Source: Sphingopyxis sp. LK2115 (GTDB lineage Bacteria > Pseudomonadota > Alphaproteobacteria > Sphingomonadales > Sphingomonadaceae). From it: a stretch of 64,000 nucleotides of DNA. Positions 8,221 to 16,810 of this stretch are shown here, one piece after another. The notes beneath the pieces are model-generated. The model did not search any database, was not told the origin of the DNA, and saw nothing but the letters and a program-made list of their open reading frames with translations. The translations under genes and the position numbers were made by a program. Position 1 is the stretch's first letter; each line of letters opens with the position of its first letter. Location: assembly GCF_014595975.1 (NCBI RefSeq), contig NZ_JABWGQ010000012.1, forward strand, positions 26,693 to 90,692, read 5' to 3'.

Positions 8221-9749
8221 GCCGCCGCTTTCCGTGCCCAATCGGCGGCGATCGCCACGCGGTCGAGCTTGCCGTTGGGATTGCGCGGCAGCGCGTCGCG
8301 CCATTCGATCGTCTGCGGCTGCATGAAATTGGGCAGGGTGCGGCGAAGATGGGCGGCGAGCGCATCCCGGTCGGCGCCGCCATCCCGGCCGCGCACGATC
8401 AATATGATCGCCGCGCCCAGCCGCGTATCGGGAATGCCGAACGCGACCGCTTCATAAACCAGCCCCGATGCGATCGCGGCGTCCTCGATCTCGGTCGGGC
8501 TGACGCGGTTGCCGGCGGTCTTGATCATCGCATCGTCGCGGCCGACGAAATAGAGGAGGCCGTTCGCATCGCGCCGGACCGTATCGCCCGACCAGACCGC
8601 CGTGCCGCCATAAAGCGAGGCGGCGGGCGCCGGGCGGAACCGCTCGGCGGTGCGCGCGGCGTCGCGCCAGTAACCCTTGGCGACGAGCGGCCCGCAATGC
8701 ACAAGCTCGCCCGGCTCTTCGTCGGCGGTGATCGTGCCGTCGCCGCGGCAGACAAGGATTTCGGCGTGCGGGATCGCGCGCCCCATCGACGTCGGATGAT
8801 CGGCGACGAACCCGGGTTCGAGCCAGGTCGATCGAAAGGCCTCGGTCAGCCCATACATCGGATAGATGTCGGCGGCGGGGAAAGTGCGGCGCATCGCGTC
8901 GATCAGCGACGGCGTCAGCGCCCCGCCGCTGTTGGTCAGGCGCCTGAGCGACGCGGCTGTGTCGGCCGGCCAGTCGCTCTCGACCAGCTGCACCCACAGC
9001 GGCGGCACACCCGCCAGCGTGGTAATGCCGTGCCGCGCCACCGCCTTCATGACGTCGCGCGCGGTCAGATAATCGAGCGGCGCGACGGCGGCGCCCGCAT
9101 ACCAGCTCGACAACAACTGATTCTGCCCATAATCGAAGCTCAAGGGCAGCACGCCAAGCACGCGGTCGGCCGGCGCCAGCTTCAGATAGGTGGCGACGCT
9201 TTCGGCGCCGAGCCACAGATTCGCGTGGCTCAGCATCACCCCCTTGGGCCGTCCGGTCGAACCGCTGGTATAAAGAATGGCGGCAAGGTCATCGGGGTCG
9301 GCTTTCGACGGCGGCAACGCCTCTCCGCCCGAATCCATGGCTTGCTCGGCCGCCTTCAGATCATGCAGCGCGCATCCCGCGGGCAACCCATCGCCCAGCG
9401 CCTCGGCGCGCGCCGCGTTGGTGACGAGCAGCTTCGCCCCGCTGTCGGCCAGGATATGCTGCGCCTGCGGTCCTTTGAGCAGCGGGTTGATCGGCACATG
9501 GATCAGCCCCGCGCGCGCCGCGGCGAGCGGCATCAGGCAAGCAAGCCGCGTCTTGGCGCTCCAGCTCGCGACGCGCTCGCCCGGATCGCCGACCTGTTCG
9601 CGCAGCCATGCGGCAAGCCGTCCCACGCCTGCATCGAGTTCGGCGTAGGTCGTGCTCCGCTCGCCGGTCAGCAGCGCAGTCGCGTCCATCGCGCCGCGGC
9701 GGGCGAGATGGTCAATTGGATGCGACACGGGATTTTGGGGCTTGGTCAT
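8217..9749 (-). CDS. Acyl-CoA ligase (AMP-forming), exosortase A system-associated
   Basis: ANL-superfamily adenylating enzyme, 510 aa. The P-loop motif is YTSGSTGRPKG, followed by a YGLTEAF motif and a C-terminal hinge region with KTAGNRVSPTE. It should activate a carboxylate as the acyl-AMP and pass it to CoA or to a phosphopantetheine carrier. It is coupled to the PLP decarboxylase downstream and starts only 35 bp from the divergent GNAT gene, so the two transcripts must share a very compact promoter region or be controlled from inside each other's coding sequence. Substrate not predictable from sequence alone. Confidence 0.9.
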   Translation of the reverse strand: MTKPQNPVSHPIDHLARRGAMDATALLTGERSTTYAELDAGVGRLAAWLREQVGDPGERVASWSAKTRLACLMPLAAARAGLIHVPINPLLKGPQAQHILADSGAKLLVTNAARAEALGDGLPAGCALHDLKAAEQAMDSGGEALPPSKADPDDLAAILYTSGSTGRPKGVMLSHANLWLGAESVATYLKLAPADRVLGVLPLSFDYGQNQLLSSWYAGAAVAPLDYLTARDVMKAVARHGITTLAGVPPLWVQLVESDWPADTAASLRRLTNSGGALTPSLIDAMRRTFPAADIYPMYGLTEAFRSTWLEPGFVADHPTSMGRAIPHAEILVCRGDGTITADEEPGELVHCGPLVAKGYWRDAARTAERFRPAPAASLYGGTAVWSGDTVRRDANGLLYFVGRDDAMIKTAGNRVSPTEIEDAAIASGLVYEAVAFGIPDTRLGAAIILIVRGRDGGADRDALAAHLRRTLPNFMQPQTIEWRDALPRNPNGKLDRVAIAADWARKAAA

Positions 9750-9784
9750 CGGCTGTTAGGGGTGGGATGATAGAGGGGCGCACC

Positions 9785-10774
9785 ATGCAAGGGAACGGTG
9801 AAGATCAGGCTAATGACGATGCGGCGCGCGCCGCAGACTTCGCCTCGCCTTTCGACCGCGCCGAATGGTTCGATCTGCTCGAAGCCTATGGCTTTGCGGG
9901 CAAGGGCCGCGTCGATGCCAGGGGTTCGTGCGCCGCCGCCACGGCGGTTCTGCCGCTGCGCCGTGAAAGGGCCGCACATCTGGCGGGCCTGACCAACTGG
10001 TACAGTTTCGCGATCCGGCCCTTGTTCATCGGAACCGGGGACCGCCCGGCGGCGCTCGCCGACCTGTTCAGGCGCCTGCGCGCAGAGGCCGCCCGCCTGT
10101 CGCTCTATCCCGTGATCGAAGGCGAACAGGACCGAATCGCCGCGGCGCTGCGCGCCGCCGGCTGGTGGGTGCAAGCCACCCCCGCGGGCGATCGCCACTG
10201 GCTCGACCTCGGCGGGATGGACCATGCCGCCTGGTGGGCGAGCCGCCCCGGCGCGCTGCGCAGCACCGTCCGGCGCAAGGCGAAAAAGGGCATCGTCGAC
10301 ATTCAGCTGCTGACCGAGTTCGATCCCGGAAGCTGGGCCGCCTATGAACAGATATACGCCGCAAGCTGGAAACCCGAAGAAGGGCACCCCGCCCTGCTCC
10401 GCGCCTTTGCCGAAATGGAAGGGGCGCGCGGCACCTTGCGCATGGGGATCGCGCGCATCGACCATATGCCCGTCGCGGCGCAGTTCTGGACCGTCGAGGG
10501 CGGCACCGCCTTCATCCACAAGCTCGCGCATGTCGAGGACAGCTTGAAAGCGTCCCCCGGCACCCTGCTCTCGGCCGCGCTGTTCCGCCATGTGATCGAG
10601 GTCGACGGTGTCCGCCGGGTCGATTTCGGCACCGGCAACGATGCCTACAAGCGCGACTGGATGAACCGCCACGATCCCTTGTGGCGCATCGAGGCTTTCA
10701 ATCCGTCGCGCGCCGCGGCATGGGGACCGGCGTTGAAAGCCTTTGCCCGATCGATTTTGAGGAAAGACACGTGA
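9785..10774 (+). CDS. GNAT-fold acyltransferase (CelD/BcsL-like), XrtA locus
   Basis: 329-aa protein of the two-lobed GNAT/FemAB-like type found in exosortase loci. The C-terminal half has the family core: a basic stretch (STVRRKAKKG), a Trp-Lys-Pro-Glu segment, the acceptor-domain motif AAQFWTVEGGTAFIHKLAH, and FGTGNDAYKRDW near the end. It probably transfers an acyl or aminoacyl group to a sugar or lipid of the polysaccharide pathway. The start at 9785 is preferred over 9767 because GAGG lies eight bases upstream. It overlaps the carrier protein gene (GTGA), implying the two are co-translated. Confidence 0.78.
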   Translation: MQGNGEDQANDDAARAADFASPFDRAEWFDLLEAYGFAGKGRVDARGSCAAATAVLPLRRERAAHLAGLTNWYSFAIRPLFIGTGDRPAALADLFRRLRAEAARLSLYPVIEGEQDRIAAALRAAGWWVQATPAGDRHWLDLGGMDHAAWWASRPGALRSTVRRKAKKGIVDIQLLTEFDPGSWAAYEQIYAASWKPEEGHPALLRAFAEMEGARGTLRMGIARIDHMPVAAQFWTVEGGTAFIHKLAHVEDSLKASPGTLLSAALFRHVIEVDGVRRVDFGTGNDAYKRDWMNRHDPLWRIEAFNPSRAAAWGPALKAFARSILRKDT

Positions 10775-11049
10775 CCGATTCCGCCTCCCAAACATCGGGC
10801 GTCGACGCCGCCCTCCGCGCGCTGCTCGCCGACGTGCTGGGTCTTGGGACCGACCGCGCGGCCGCGCTCTCTGACGACAGCGGGCTGTTCGGCGCGCTGC
10901 CCGAGTTCGACTCAATGGCGGTCGCGACGGTGCTCACCGAGATGGAGGACCGCCTTGGCATCCTCATCGACGATGACGAGATCGAGGGCGAAATCTTTGA
11001 AACCTATGGCAACCTGCTCGCCTTTGTGACGCGCAAGGTGACGGGTTGA
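10771..11049 (+). CDS. Acyl carrier protein, exosortase A locus
   Basis: 92-aa carrier protein starting at GTG 10771, which overlaps the GNAT stop; GAGGA lies seven bases upstream. The phosphopantetheine attachment site is Ser48 in EFDSMA, followed by the acidic helix II/III region typical of ACPs. It is distinct from fatty-acid ACP by context and sequence (LPEFDSM instead of the usual DSL core). It probably carries the intermediate made by the divergent ligase and decarboxylase. A 144 bp gap with a palindromic repeat separates it from the next gene. Confidence 0.88.
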   Translation: MTDSASQTSGVDAALRALLADVLGLGTDRAAALSDDSGLFGALPEFDSMAVATVLTEMEDRLGILIDDDEIEGEIFETYGNLLAFVTRKVTG

Positions 11050-11072
11050 CGGCATGGAGCACTCGCTTTCCG

Positions 11073-11161
11073 CGTTCACCCTGATCTTGCCGAAGGGCTG
11101 TTCCATTCTTTCGGACCCTGGAAAGAAGAAGGACGGTCCCTCGTCAAGCTCAGGACAAACG
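11073..11161. repeat. Intergenic palindromic repeat, copy 1
   Basis: About 89 bp imperfect inverted repeat between the carrier protein and hydrolase genes. Left arm 11073-11104, right arm 11131-11161. The arms match the consensus of the other copies at 19026, 25083 and 28841 (core CTGAGCTTGTCGAAG and its complement) with several mismatches. The single-stranded form would fold into a long stem. Confidence 0.75.
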
Positions 11162-11193
11162 GCGGTGGGTCAGAGCTGCTGACGGGTAACGCG

Positions 11194-11877
11194 ATGTCCG
11201 CCCCCGAACATCAGTTCCGCATCGCCCCCGTCGGCACGCCGCGCGCCACCATCCTTTTCGTCCCGCCGCTGTTCGACGAAGCCAACCGCATTCGCCGCAC
11301 CCTCGTATGCGCGATGCGCGCGCTGGCCGCGGACGGCTTTGCGACCCTGATCCCCGACCTTCCCGGGCAGAATGAAAGCCTGGTCCCGCTCGAACAGGTC
11401 GACCTTGCCGCCTGGCAAGGCGCATTGGCCGACGTCGCAGCCGCCATCGACGGCCCCCTTATCATCGCCGCTCTGCGTGGCGGCGCGTTGATCGACCACC
11501 ATGCGAAAGCCACCGCCTGGTGGCGCCTCGCCCCCGTTGGCGGCGCCGCGCTGCTCCGCACCCTTCTGCGCGCGCGTGTCGCCGCCGACCGCGAAAGCGG
11601 CGTCACCTCGTCGCTCGACAGCCTGCAAGCAGATGCCGCCACCGCGCCGCTGTTGCTCGCGGGCAATCGCCTGTCGCCCGCCATGATCGCGCAGTTGGGC
11701 AGCGCGGAAATCCGGCCTGTCGAACCGCTCCGCACCGTCACCGTCGGCGGCGGCGGCGCCGACGCCATCGTCGGCACGCCGCTGTGGCTGCGCGCCGAGC
11801 CCGGCGAGGACGCGGCCATGGTCAACGCGATTGCCGCCGACATTGCGGCATGGAGCGCGACGTGCGGCATCGGCTGA
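11194..11877 (+). CDS. Exosortase A system-associated hydrolase 2 (alpha/beta fold)
   Basis: 227-aa alpha/beta-hydrolase-fold protein. The oxyanion/strand region LFVPPLFDEANRIRR and the DLPGQNES loop are recognisable. At the nucleophile elbow, where a hydrolase has GxSxG, the sequence is AALRGGA with Arg95 in the nucleophile position, so classical serine hydrolysis is not expected. This replacement also marks the exosortase-associated family as I recall it. It overlaps the next gene by 28 bp. It may act as a non-catalytic or alternative-chemistry partner of hydrolase 1. Confidence 0.82.
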   Translation: MSAPEHQFRIAPVGTPRATILFVPPLFDEANRIRRTLVCAMRALAADGFATLIPDLPGQNESLVPLEQVDLAAWQGALADVAAAIDGPLIIAALRGGALIDHHAKATAWWRLAPVGGAALLRTLLRARVAADRESGVTSSLDSLQADAATAPLLLAGNRLSPAMIAQLGSAEIRPVEPLRTVTVGGGGADAIVGTPLWLRAEPGEDAAMVNAIAADIAAWSATCGIG

Positions 11878-12659
11878 GCTTCCCCTGCGACGGCGCGGCG
11901 CTTGCCGCCACGCTCGACGAGGCGCCGGGAACGACCGGGCTGCTCATCGTATCGGGCGGCAATGAAATCCGCAGCGGCGCGCATCGCGGCATGGCGATGC
12001 TCGCGGCGCGCATCGCCGATGCAGGCTATCCGGTGTTCCGCTTTGACCGTCGCGGCATCGGCGACAGCGAGGGGGCGAACGGCGGCTTTGAAAGCAGCGC
12101 GCCCGACATCGCCGCCGCGATCGCCGCGTTCCGCGACGCTGCACCGCATGTCGAACGGGTCGCCGCCTTCGGCAATTGCGACGCGGCGAGCGCGCTTCTC
12201 CTCCACCAGCCGCTGCCGCTCGACGCGCTGATCCTCGCCAACCCCTGGACCTATGAGGCCGCGGCGGAGACCGCCGACGAACCCGCGCTGCCCCCCGCCG
12301 CGGCGATCCGCGCGCGTTACCTGTCGCGGCTCACCAATCCCGAAAGCCTGCTGCGCCTGCTGCGCGGCGAGGTCGATTTCGCCAAGCTGCGCCGCGGCCT
12401 TGCGGCGCTGCGCCGCCCCAAACAAGCCGCCGCGCCGGACAGCCTCGCCGCGCGCCTCGACGCGGCGGCCCGGCGCCTTGCCATTCCCGCGACGATCCTG
12501 CTCGCGACCGGCGACCGCACCGCGCAGGCATTCGCCGCCGACTGCCCGGCAATTCTGGCGCGCTTGCCCGTCGAACGCATCGCAAGCGCCTCGCACAGCT
12601 TTGCAGGCGACGATGCCGACTGGCTGGCGGCGCGGATATTGACGATTTTGGGCCGTTGA
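11850..12659 (+). CDS. Exosortase A system-associated hydrolase 1 (alpha/beta fold, Cys nucleophile)
   Basis: 269-aa alpha/beta hydrolase. SGGNEIRSGAHRG and FRFDRRGIGDSEG are characteristic of this locus-specific family. The nucleophile elbow is GNCDAA, with Cys110 in place of serine, which resembles thioesterase-like or dienelactone-hydrolase-like variants. A Cys nucleophile near a carrier protein suggests handling of a thioester. The ATG at 11850 overlaps the preceding gene; an in-frame GTG at 11862 is an alternative start. It is the last gene of the plus-strand arm and converges with malate synthase. Confidence 0.84.
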   Translation: MERDVRHRLSFPCDGAALAATLDEAPGTTGLLIVSGGNEIRSGAHRGMAMLAARIADAGYPVFRFDRRGIGDSEGANGGFESSAPDIAAAIAAFRDAAPHVERVAAFGNCDAASALLLHQPLPLDALILANPWTYEAAAETADEPALPPAAAIRARYLSRLTNPESLLRLLRGEVDFAKLRRGLAALRRPKQAAAPDSLAARLDAAARRLAIPATILLATGDRTAQAFAADCPAILARLPVERIASASHSFAGDDADWLAARILTILGR

Positions 12660-12768
12660 TGTCGTCGCGTCGGCAAGCGATGGCGCATTGGGGCGCGGGC
12701 GATGGTTCGCCTTGACGTTGCACCCCGATGAAAGGCGGCGACGGCCGGTATGGGCCGCGCCCCGCCGC

Positions 12769-14862
12769 TTACCCCGCCTTTTTCATCTGCCGATATTTGT
12801 GCAGCAGCGGCTCGGTATAGCCCGACGGCTGCGTCACGCCTTCAAAGATCAGCGCCCGCGCCGCCTGCCACGCGACGCCATCCGGCGTCAGCTTCTCGTA
12901 CAGCGGGTCGCCCGCATTCTGCGCATCGACCTTTGCCGCCATCCGCGCCAGCGCGGCATCGACCTGCGCGGGCGTGCAAACGCCGTGGAGCAGCCAGTTG
13001 GCAAGCGCCTGACTGCTGATCCGCAGCGTCGCGCGATCCTCCATCAACCCGATGTCGTCGATGTCGGGCACCTTGGAACAGCCGACCCCCTGGTCGATCC
13101 AGCGCACGACATAGCCCAATATGCCCTGGCAATTATTGTCGAGCTCGCGGGCAATCTCCGCCTCGCTCCAGTTGCGCCCCGTCGCGACGGGAATGGCGAG
13201 CAGGCGGTCGAGCGACGGCACAGCTTCGCCCGCAATCTCGCGCTGCCGCGCGAACACATCGACCATATGATAATGCAGCGCGTGGAGGGTCGCAGCGGTC
13301 GGCGAGGGCACCCAGGCGGTGTTCGCGCCCGATTTCGGATGGCCGATCTTCGCTTCCAGCATCGCGCGCATCAGGTCCGGCATCGCCCACATGCCCTTGC
13401 CGATCTGCGCCTTGCCCGACAGCCCGCAGGCCAGCCCGATGCGGACGTTGCGGTCCTCATAGGCGGCGATCCAGTCCGATGCCTTCATCTCGCCCTTGGG
13501 AATCATCGGCCCCGCGCGCATCGACGTGTGGATCTCGTCGCCGGTGCGGTCGAGAAAGCCGGTGTTGATGAAAACGATCCGGTCCTTCACCGCATGGATG
13601 CACGCCGCAAGATTGGCGCTGGTGCGGCGTTCCTCGTCCATCACCCCGACCTTGATCGTGTGACGCGCCAGCCCCAGCATATCCTCGACCGCGTCGAACA
13701 GCCGGTTGGTGAAACCGCATTCCTCTGGCCCGTGCTGCTTGGGTTTGACGATATAGATGCTGCCCGCACGGCTGTTCGTAAGGGTTCCAAGTCCTTTCAG
13801 GTCGTGAAGCGAACACAGGCTGGTGACGACCGCATCGCACAGCCCCTCGGGCGCTTCGGCGCCACCGGGCAGCCGGATCATCGGCGTCGTCATCAGATGG
13901 CCGACATTGCGCACGAACATCACGCTGCGCCCGTGCAGGGTGAACGGTTCGCCCGACGGAGAGATCCATTGACGGTCGGCGGCCATCGCGCGCTTGACGA
14001 TCCGCCCCCCCTTCTCAAAGCTTTCGGCAAGGTCGCCGCGCATCAACCCCAGCCAGTTCGCATAGCCGAGCGTCTTGTCCTCGCCATCGACCGCTGCGAC
14101 GCTGTCTTCCAGGTCGATGATCGTCGTCAGCGCGGCTTCCAGCACGACATCGGCGATTCCCGCCGGGTCGGCCCTTCCAATGGGGCTGTCCGGGTCGATC
14201 ACCAGTTCGATATGCAGGCCGTTGTGGCGAAGCAGGATGCCGCCGGGCTTGCTGCCGACCCATTGCGCCGGGTCGGCAAGCGCCGGCTGGCCGCCCTGCC
14301 AGTCGGCCCAGCTGCCCGATGCCAGCGGCGCCGCTTCGTCAAGGAACGCCTTGGCGCGCGCGATCACCGCGGCGCCGCGCGGCGCATCATAACCACCGGG
14401 CTTTGCGGGCGGCGCGTCAAGCGCATCGGTGCCGTAAAGCGCGTCATACAAGCTGCCCCAGCGCGCATTGGCGGCGTTAAGGGCAAAGCGGGCGTTCAAT
14501 GCGGGCACGACCAGTTGCGGCCCCGCCATCGTCGCGATTTCGGGATCGACGTTCGCCGTGCCGATCTGGAACGGCGCGGGTTCGGGGACGAGATAGCCGA
14601 TGTCGGCAAGAAAGGCCTGATAGGCGGCGGGATCGTGCGGCTGACCTTCTCGATCCAGATGCCAGGCGTCGATCCGGGCCTGCAAATCCTCGCGCTTCGC
14701 CAGCAGCGCCGCATTTTCCGGCGCGAATCTGCCAAGCAAAGCCGCGAAGTCGGCCCAGAAGCGCGCAGCGTCCAGCCCCGTTCCCGGCAGCGCGCGCTGC
14801 TCGATGAAATCGGCCAGCCGCGAATCGACGGACAGGCCGGAGCGGTCGAGAAATTCGGTCAT
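12769..14862 (-). CDS. glcB: Malate synthase G
   Basis: 697-aa cytosolic malate synthase that condenses glyoxylate and acetyl-CoA to malate in the glyoxylate bypass. Length and sequence match the G isoform (about 720 aa): the metal-binding region with [15 protein letters not shown], the active-site Arg in [10 protein letters not shown], and the MWAMPDLM and [10 protein letters not shown] segments are all present. It stands alone, convergent with the hydrolase 1 gene (109 bp gap, no clear terminator) and divergent from a small conserved gene. Isocitrate lyase is not in the window. Confidence 0.97.
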   Translation of the reverse strand: MTEFLDRSGLSVDSRLADFIEQRALPGTGLDAARFWADFAALLGRFAPENAALLAKREDLQARIDAWHLDREGQPHDPAAYQAFLADIGYLVPEPAPFQIGTANVDPEIATMAGPQLVVPALNARFALNAANARWGSLYDALYGTDALDAPPAKPGGYDAPRGAAVIARAKAFLDEAAPLASGSWADWQGGQPALADPAQWVGSKPGGILLRHNGLHIELVIDPDSPIGRADPAGIADVVLEAALTTIIDLEDSVAAVDGEDKTLGYANWLGLMRGDLAESFEKGGRIVKRAMAADRQWISPSGEPFTLHGRSVMFVRNVGHLMTTPMIRLPGGAEAPEGLCDAVVTSLCSLHDLKGLGTLTNSRAGSIYIVKPKQHGPEECGFTNRLFDAVEDMLGLARHTIKVGVMDEERRTSANLAACIHAVKDRIVFINTGFLDRTGDEIHTSMRAGPMIPKGEMKASDWIAAYEDRNVRIGLACGLSGKAQIGKGMWAMPDLMRAMLEAKIGHPKSGANTAWVPSPTAATLHALHYHMVDVFARQREIAGEAVPSLDRLLAIPVATGRNWSEAEIARELDNNCQGILGYVVRWIDQGVGCSKVPDIDDIGLMEDRATLRISSQALANWLLHGVCTPAQVDAALARMAAKVDAQNAGDPLYEKLTPDGVAWQAARALIFEGVTQPSGYTEPLLHKYRQMKKAG

Positions 14863-15029
14863 GCTATCACCCTCTGGTCGGCGCGGCTGCGCCCGTGGAC
14901 CCGGGGAGGAAAGGGCAGCCGCCCTATGCCGCGATTGGTTTCGATTGGCAATGGGCGCTTTTCAAGCCCGACGGCCTGGGTTAGGTTGCACTGGACCACG
15001 AAAAAACATCTCCCCAAACGACCGGATTC

Positions 15030-15329
15030 ATGGACGATACACGACTGAAATTGATGGAAGCCATCGCGCGCAAAAAACTGGTGACGGCGCGGTATAACGG
15101 CCAGTCGCTGACGCTTGCGCCGCACCTGTTGTTCGAACGGCATGGCGACCTGTTCGTCAGCGCGCTCAACCTGGGCAAGAATTGGCGGGCGGACGAGGAA
15201 CCACGGCTCGGCCATTTCAAACTCGGCGGGCTCGCGGCGGTCGTGCTCAGCGACGATGACTTTGCCCCCCTGCCCGGCTTCGACGCCGCCCCGCCGCGGG
15301 AGGAGGATATCCCGCTGTTGGGGGTTTAG
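15030..15329 (+). CDS. Small conserved protein, WYL-like fold suspected
   Basis: 99-aa protein without signal peptide or membrane segments. The pattern of an N-terminal helix, then VTARYNGQ, LAPHLLF, DLFVSALNL and a later Phe-Lys-Leu strand resembles a minimal WYL-type ligand-binding barrel without a DNA-binding domain. That is a weak similarity judged by eye. It is divergent from malate synthase (167 bp shared upstream region) and convergent with the diguanylate cyclase gene. Function unknown. Confidence 0.6.
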   Translation: MDDTRLKLMEAIARKKLVTARYNGQSLTLAPHLLFERHGDLFVSALNLGKNWRADEEPRLGHFKLGGLAAVVLSDDDFAPLPGFDAAPPREEDIPLLGV

Positions 15330-15447
15330 CCTGATGACATGACGGCAAAACGCCTGCGCGTCGCCGCAAAGCCGGGGGTCCATCTCCGGTCGGTTGCGGG
15401 TGGCGCTGATGGGAACATGCAGGTCACAAGCCGGGTCGGATCAGGCC

Positions 15448-16635
15448 TCACGCCGCGCCAACCGCCGACGTCGGCACCATCTCGCCCAGCGCGACGCAAA
15501 CCTGGTTCCGACCGCTTGCCTTGGCACGATAAAGCGCGGCATCGGCACGGCGCAGCAGGTCGAACAGCGAATCTTCCCCCACGCGCTGCGCGACGCCGAA
15601 CGAGGCGGTAAAGCCGCGATCGACTCCCAGCACCGGCAACCGCGCCGCGGCAAAGGCGGCGCGCACCCGTTCGGCATAGATGCGCCCGTCCGACAGCATC
15701 GCGTCGGGGACCAGCACGGCAAACTCCTCGCCGCCGATGCGGCCAACGATGGCGTCGGCGGGGGCGGCGTCGACCAGCATCGCGGCGAAATGCGCGATCA
15801 CGCCGTCGCCTGCGGCATGGCCGAAGCTGTCGTTGATCGTCTTGAAATCGTCGAGGTCGGCCGCGATCAGCACCGCCGTCTCGCCGCCGCGCAGCAACGC
15901 CATCCCGGCATGCTGTTCGAAACCGCGCCGGTTGAGCACGCTCGACAGCGGATCGGTTTCGGATCGCGCGACGATTTCGGCGGTCGTATCGCGCATCATC
16001 ACCAGCAACAGGACGAGCGCGATCGCCAACAGCGCAACGACGCTGCCACTTTGCGAAATCGCCGCATAGGTCGACGCGATATAGCCCTGGGGCGAACTCG
16101 CGGTGCCGACAACCGCCGCGATCAGCGGCTTGGCCAGATAGATCAGCGCCGCAACGATCTGCAGCGCGATCAGCAACAGGTCGAGCACCTGCCGCCGCCC
16201 CGACCGCAGGATGATGATGGCAAAGAGCGATTGCATCGCGAAATAGGGCATCTGATAAAGCGTCAGTCGCGGCGACGATCCATAGGGCAGGCTGAAAATC
16301 ACCGGCACCGCCAGGATCGTCAGCACCCAGATCGTCGCGATCGCGGTCCATGGCGGCGCGACCCGGTAATGCGATGCGACGCCGATCAGGGCGAAACTCT
16401 GCGCCATCAGAAAGACCAGGAATATGCTGATGCCGATGGGCGTCGGATCGACCTGGTGCGTCAACAGGAACTCCAGGCCGACATTGACGATGCCCAGCGC
16501 GCTTCCGGCCGCGAGCCACCAGGCGCCGCGCGCCGTCCGGTTCGTCGCCGCAATCACGGCGAACGCCGCGGCGATCAGGCCGGCGACGGACATGTTGATG
16601 CCAAGGACAAAGGCGACGGACATCGGCTCGCTCAT
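15448..16635 (-). CDS. Membrane-bound diguanylate cyclase (GGDEF)
   Basis: 395-aa protein with about six to eight membrane segments in residues 5-215 and a C-terminal GGDEF domain (about 225-385). The active-site motif is GGEEF at 301-305, preceded by LNRRGF and DLDDFKTIND, so it should make cyclic di-GMP. The RxxD inhibitory site expected five residues before the motif is absent (Pro-Ala-Asp-Ala), so product feedback through the I-site is unlikely. The N-terminal membrane region is a sensor of unknown ligand. The ATG at 16635 is chosen; a TTG lies directly upstream. Confidence 0.9.
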   Translation of the reverse strand: MSEPMSVAFVLGINMSVAGLIAAAFAVIAATNRTARGAWWLAAGSALGIVNVGLEFLLTHQVDPTPIGISIFLVFLMAQSFALIGVASHYRVAPPWTAIATIWVLTILAVPVIFSLPYGSSPRLTLYQMPYFAMQSLFAIIILRSGRRQVLDLLLIALQIVAALIYLAKPLIAAVVGTASSPQGYIASTYAAISQSGSVVALLAIALVLLLVMMRDTTAEIVARSETDPLSSVLNRRGFEQHAGMALLRGGETAVLIAADLDDFKTINDSFGHAAGDGVIAHFAAMLVDAAPADAIVGRIGGEEFAVLVPDAMLSDGRIYAERVRAAFAAARLPVLGVDRGFTASFGVAQRVGEDSLFDLLRRADAALYRAKASGRNQVCVALGEMVPTSAVGAA

Positions 16636-16810
16636 CAATTTTCAGCCAGCCTAGGCCCTGGTCCCCAAGGTTCGGTTAACGCCTTGCAATTCGCGATATT
16701 CCCGGTCGCGATAACCGATCCCGCATCCGAAACCCGCGATGCGGCCCATGACGGCGACAAAATCGCGGGCGGGGGTGCCAAAGCGGCGCGCCGCTCGCTA
16801 TAGCCGCGCC

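Noticed and set aside
38..12700. Long open frames opposite most real genes, for example 573-1832 on the plus strand and 2263-3582 on the plus strand.
   Set aside because: High-GC shadow frames: Arg/Ala/Pro-biased, without domain motifs, and each is covered by a well-supported gene on the other strand.
15330..15447. GC-rich gap between two convergent genes examined as a possible repeat or terminator.
   Set aside because: No convincing stem or repeat arms found.
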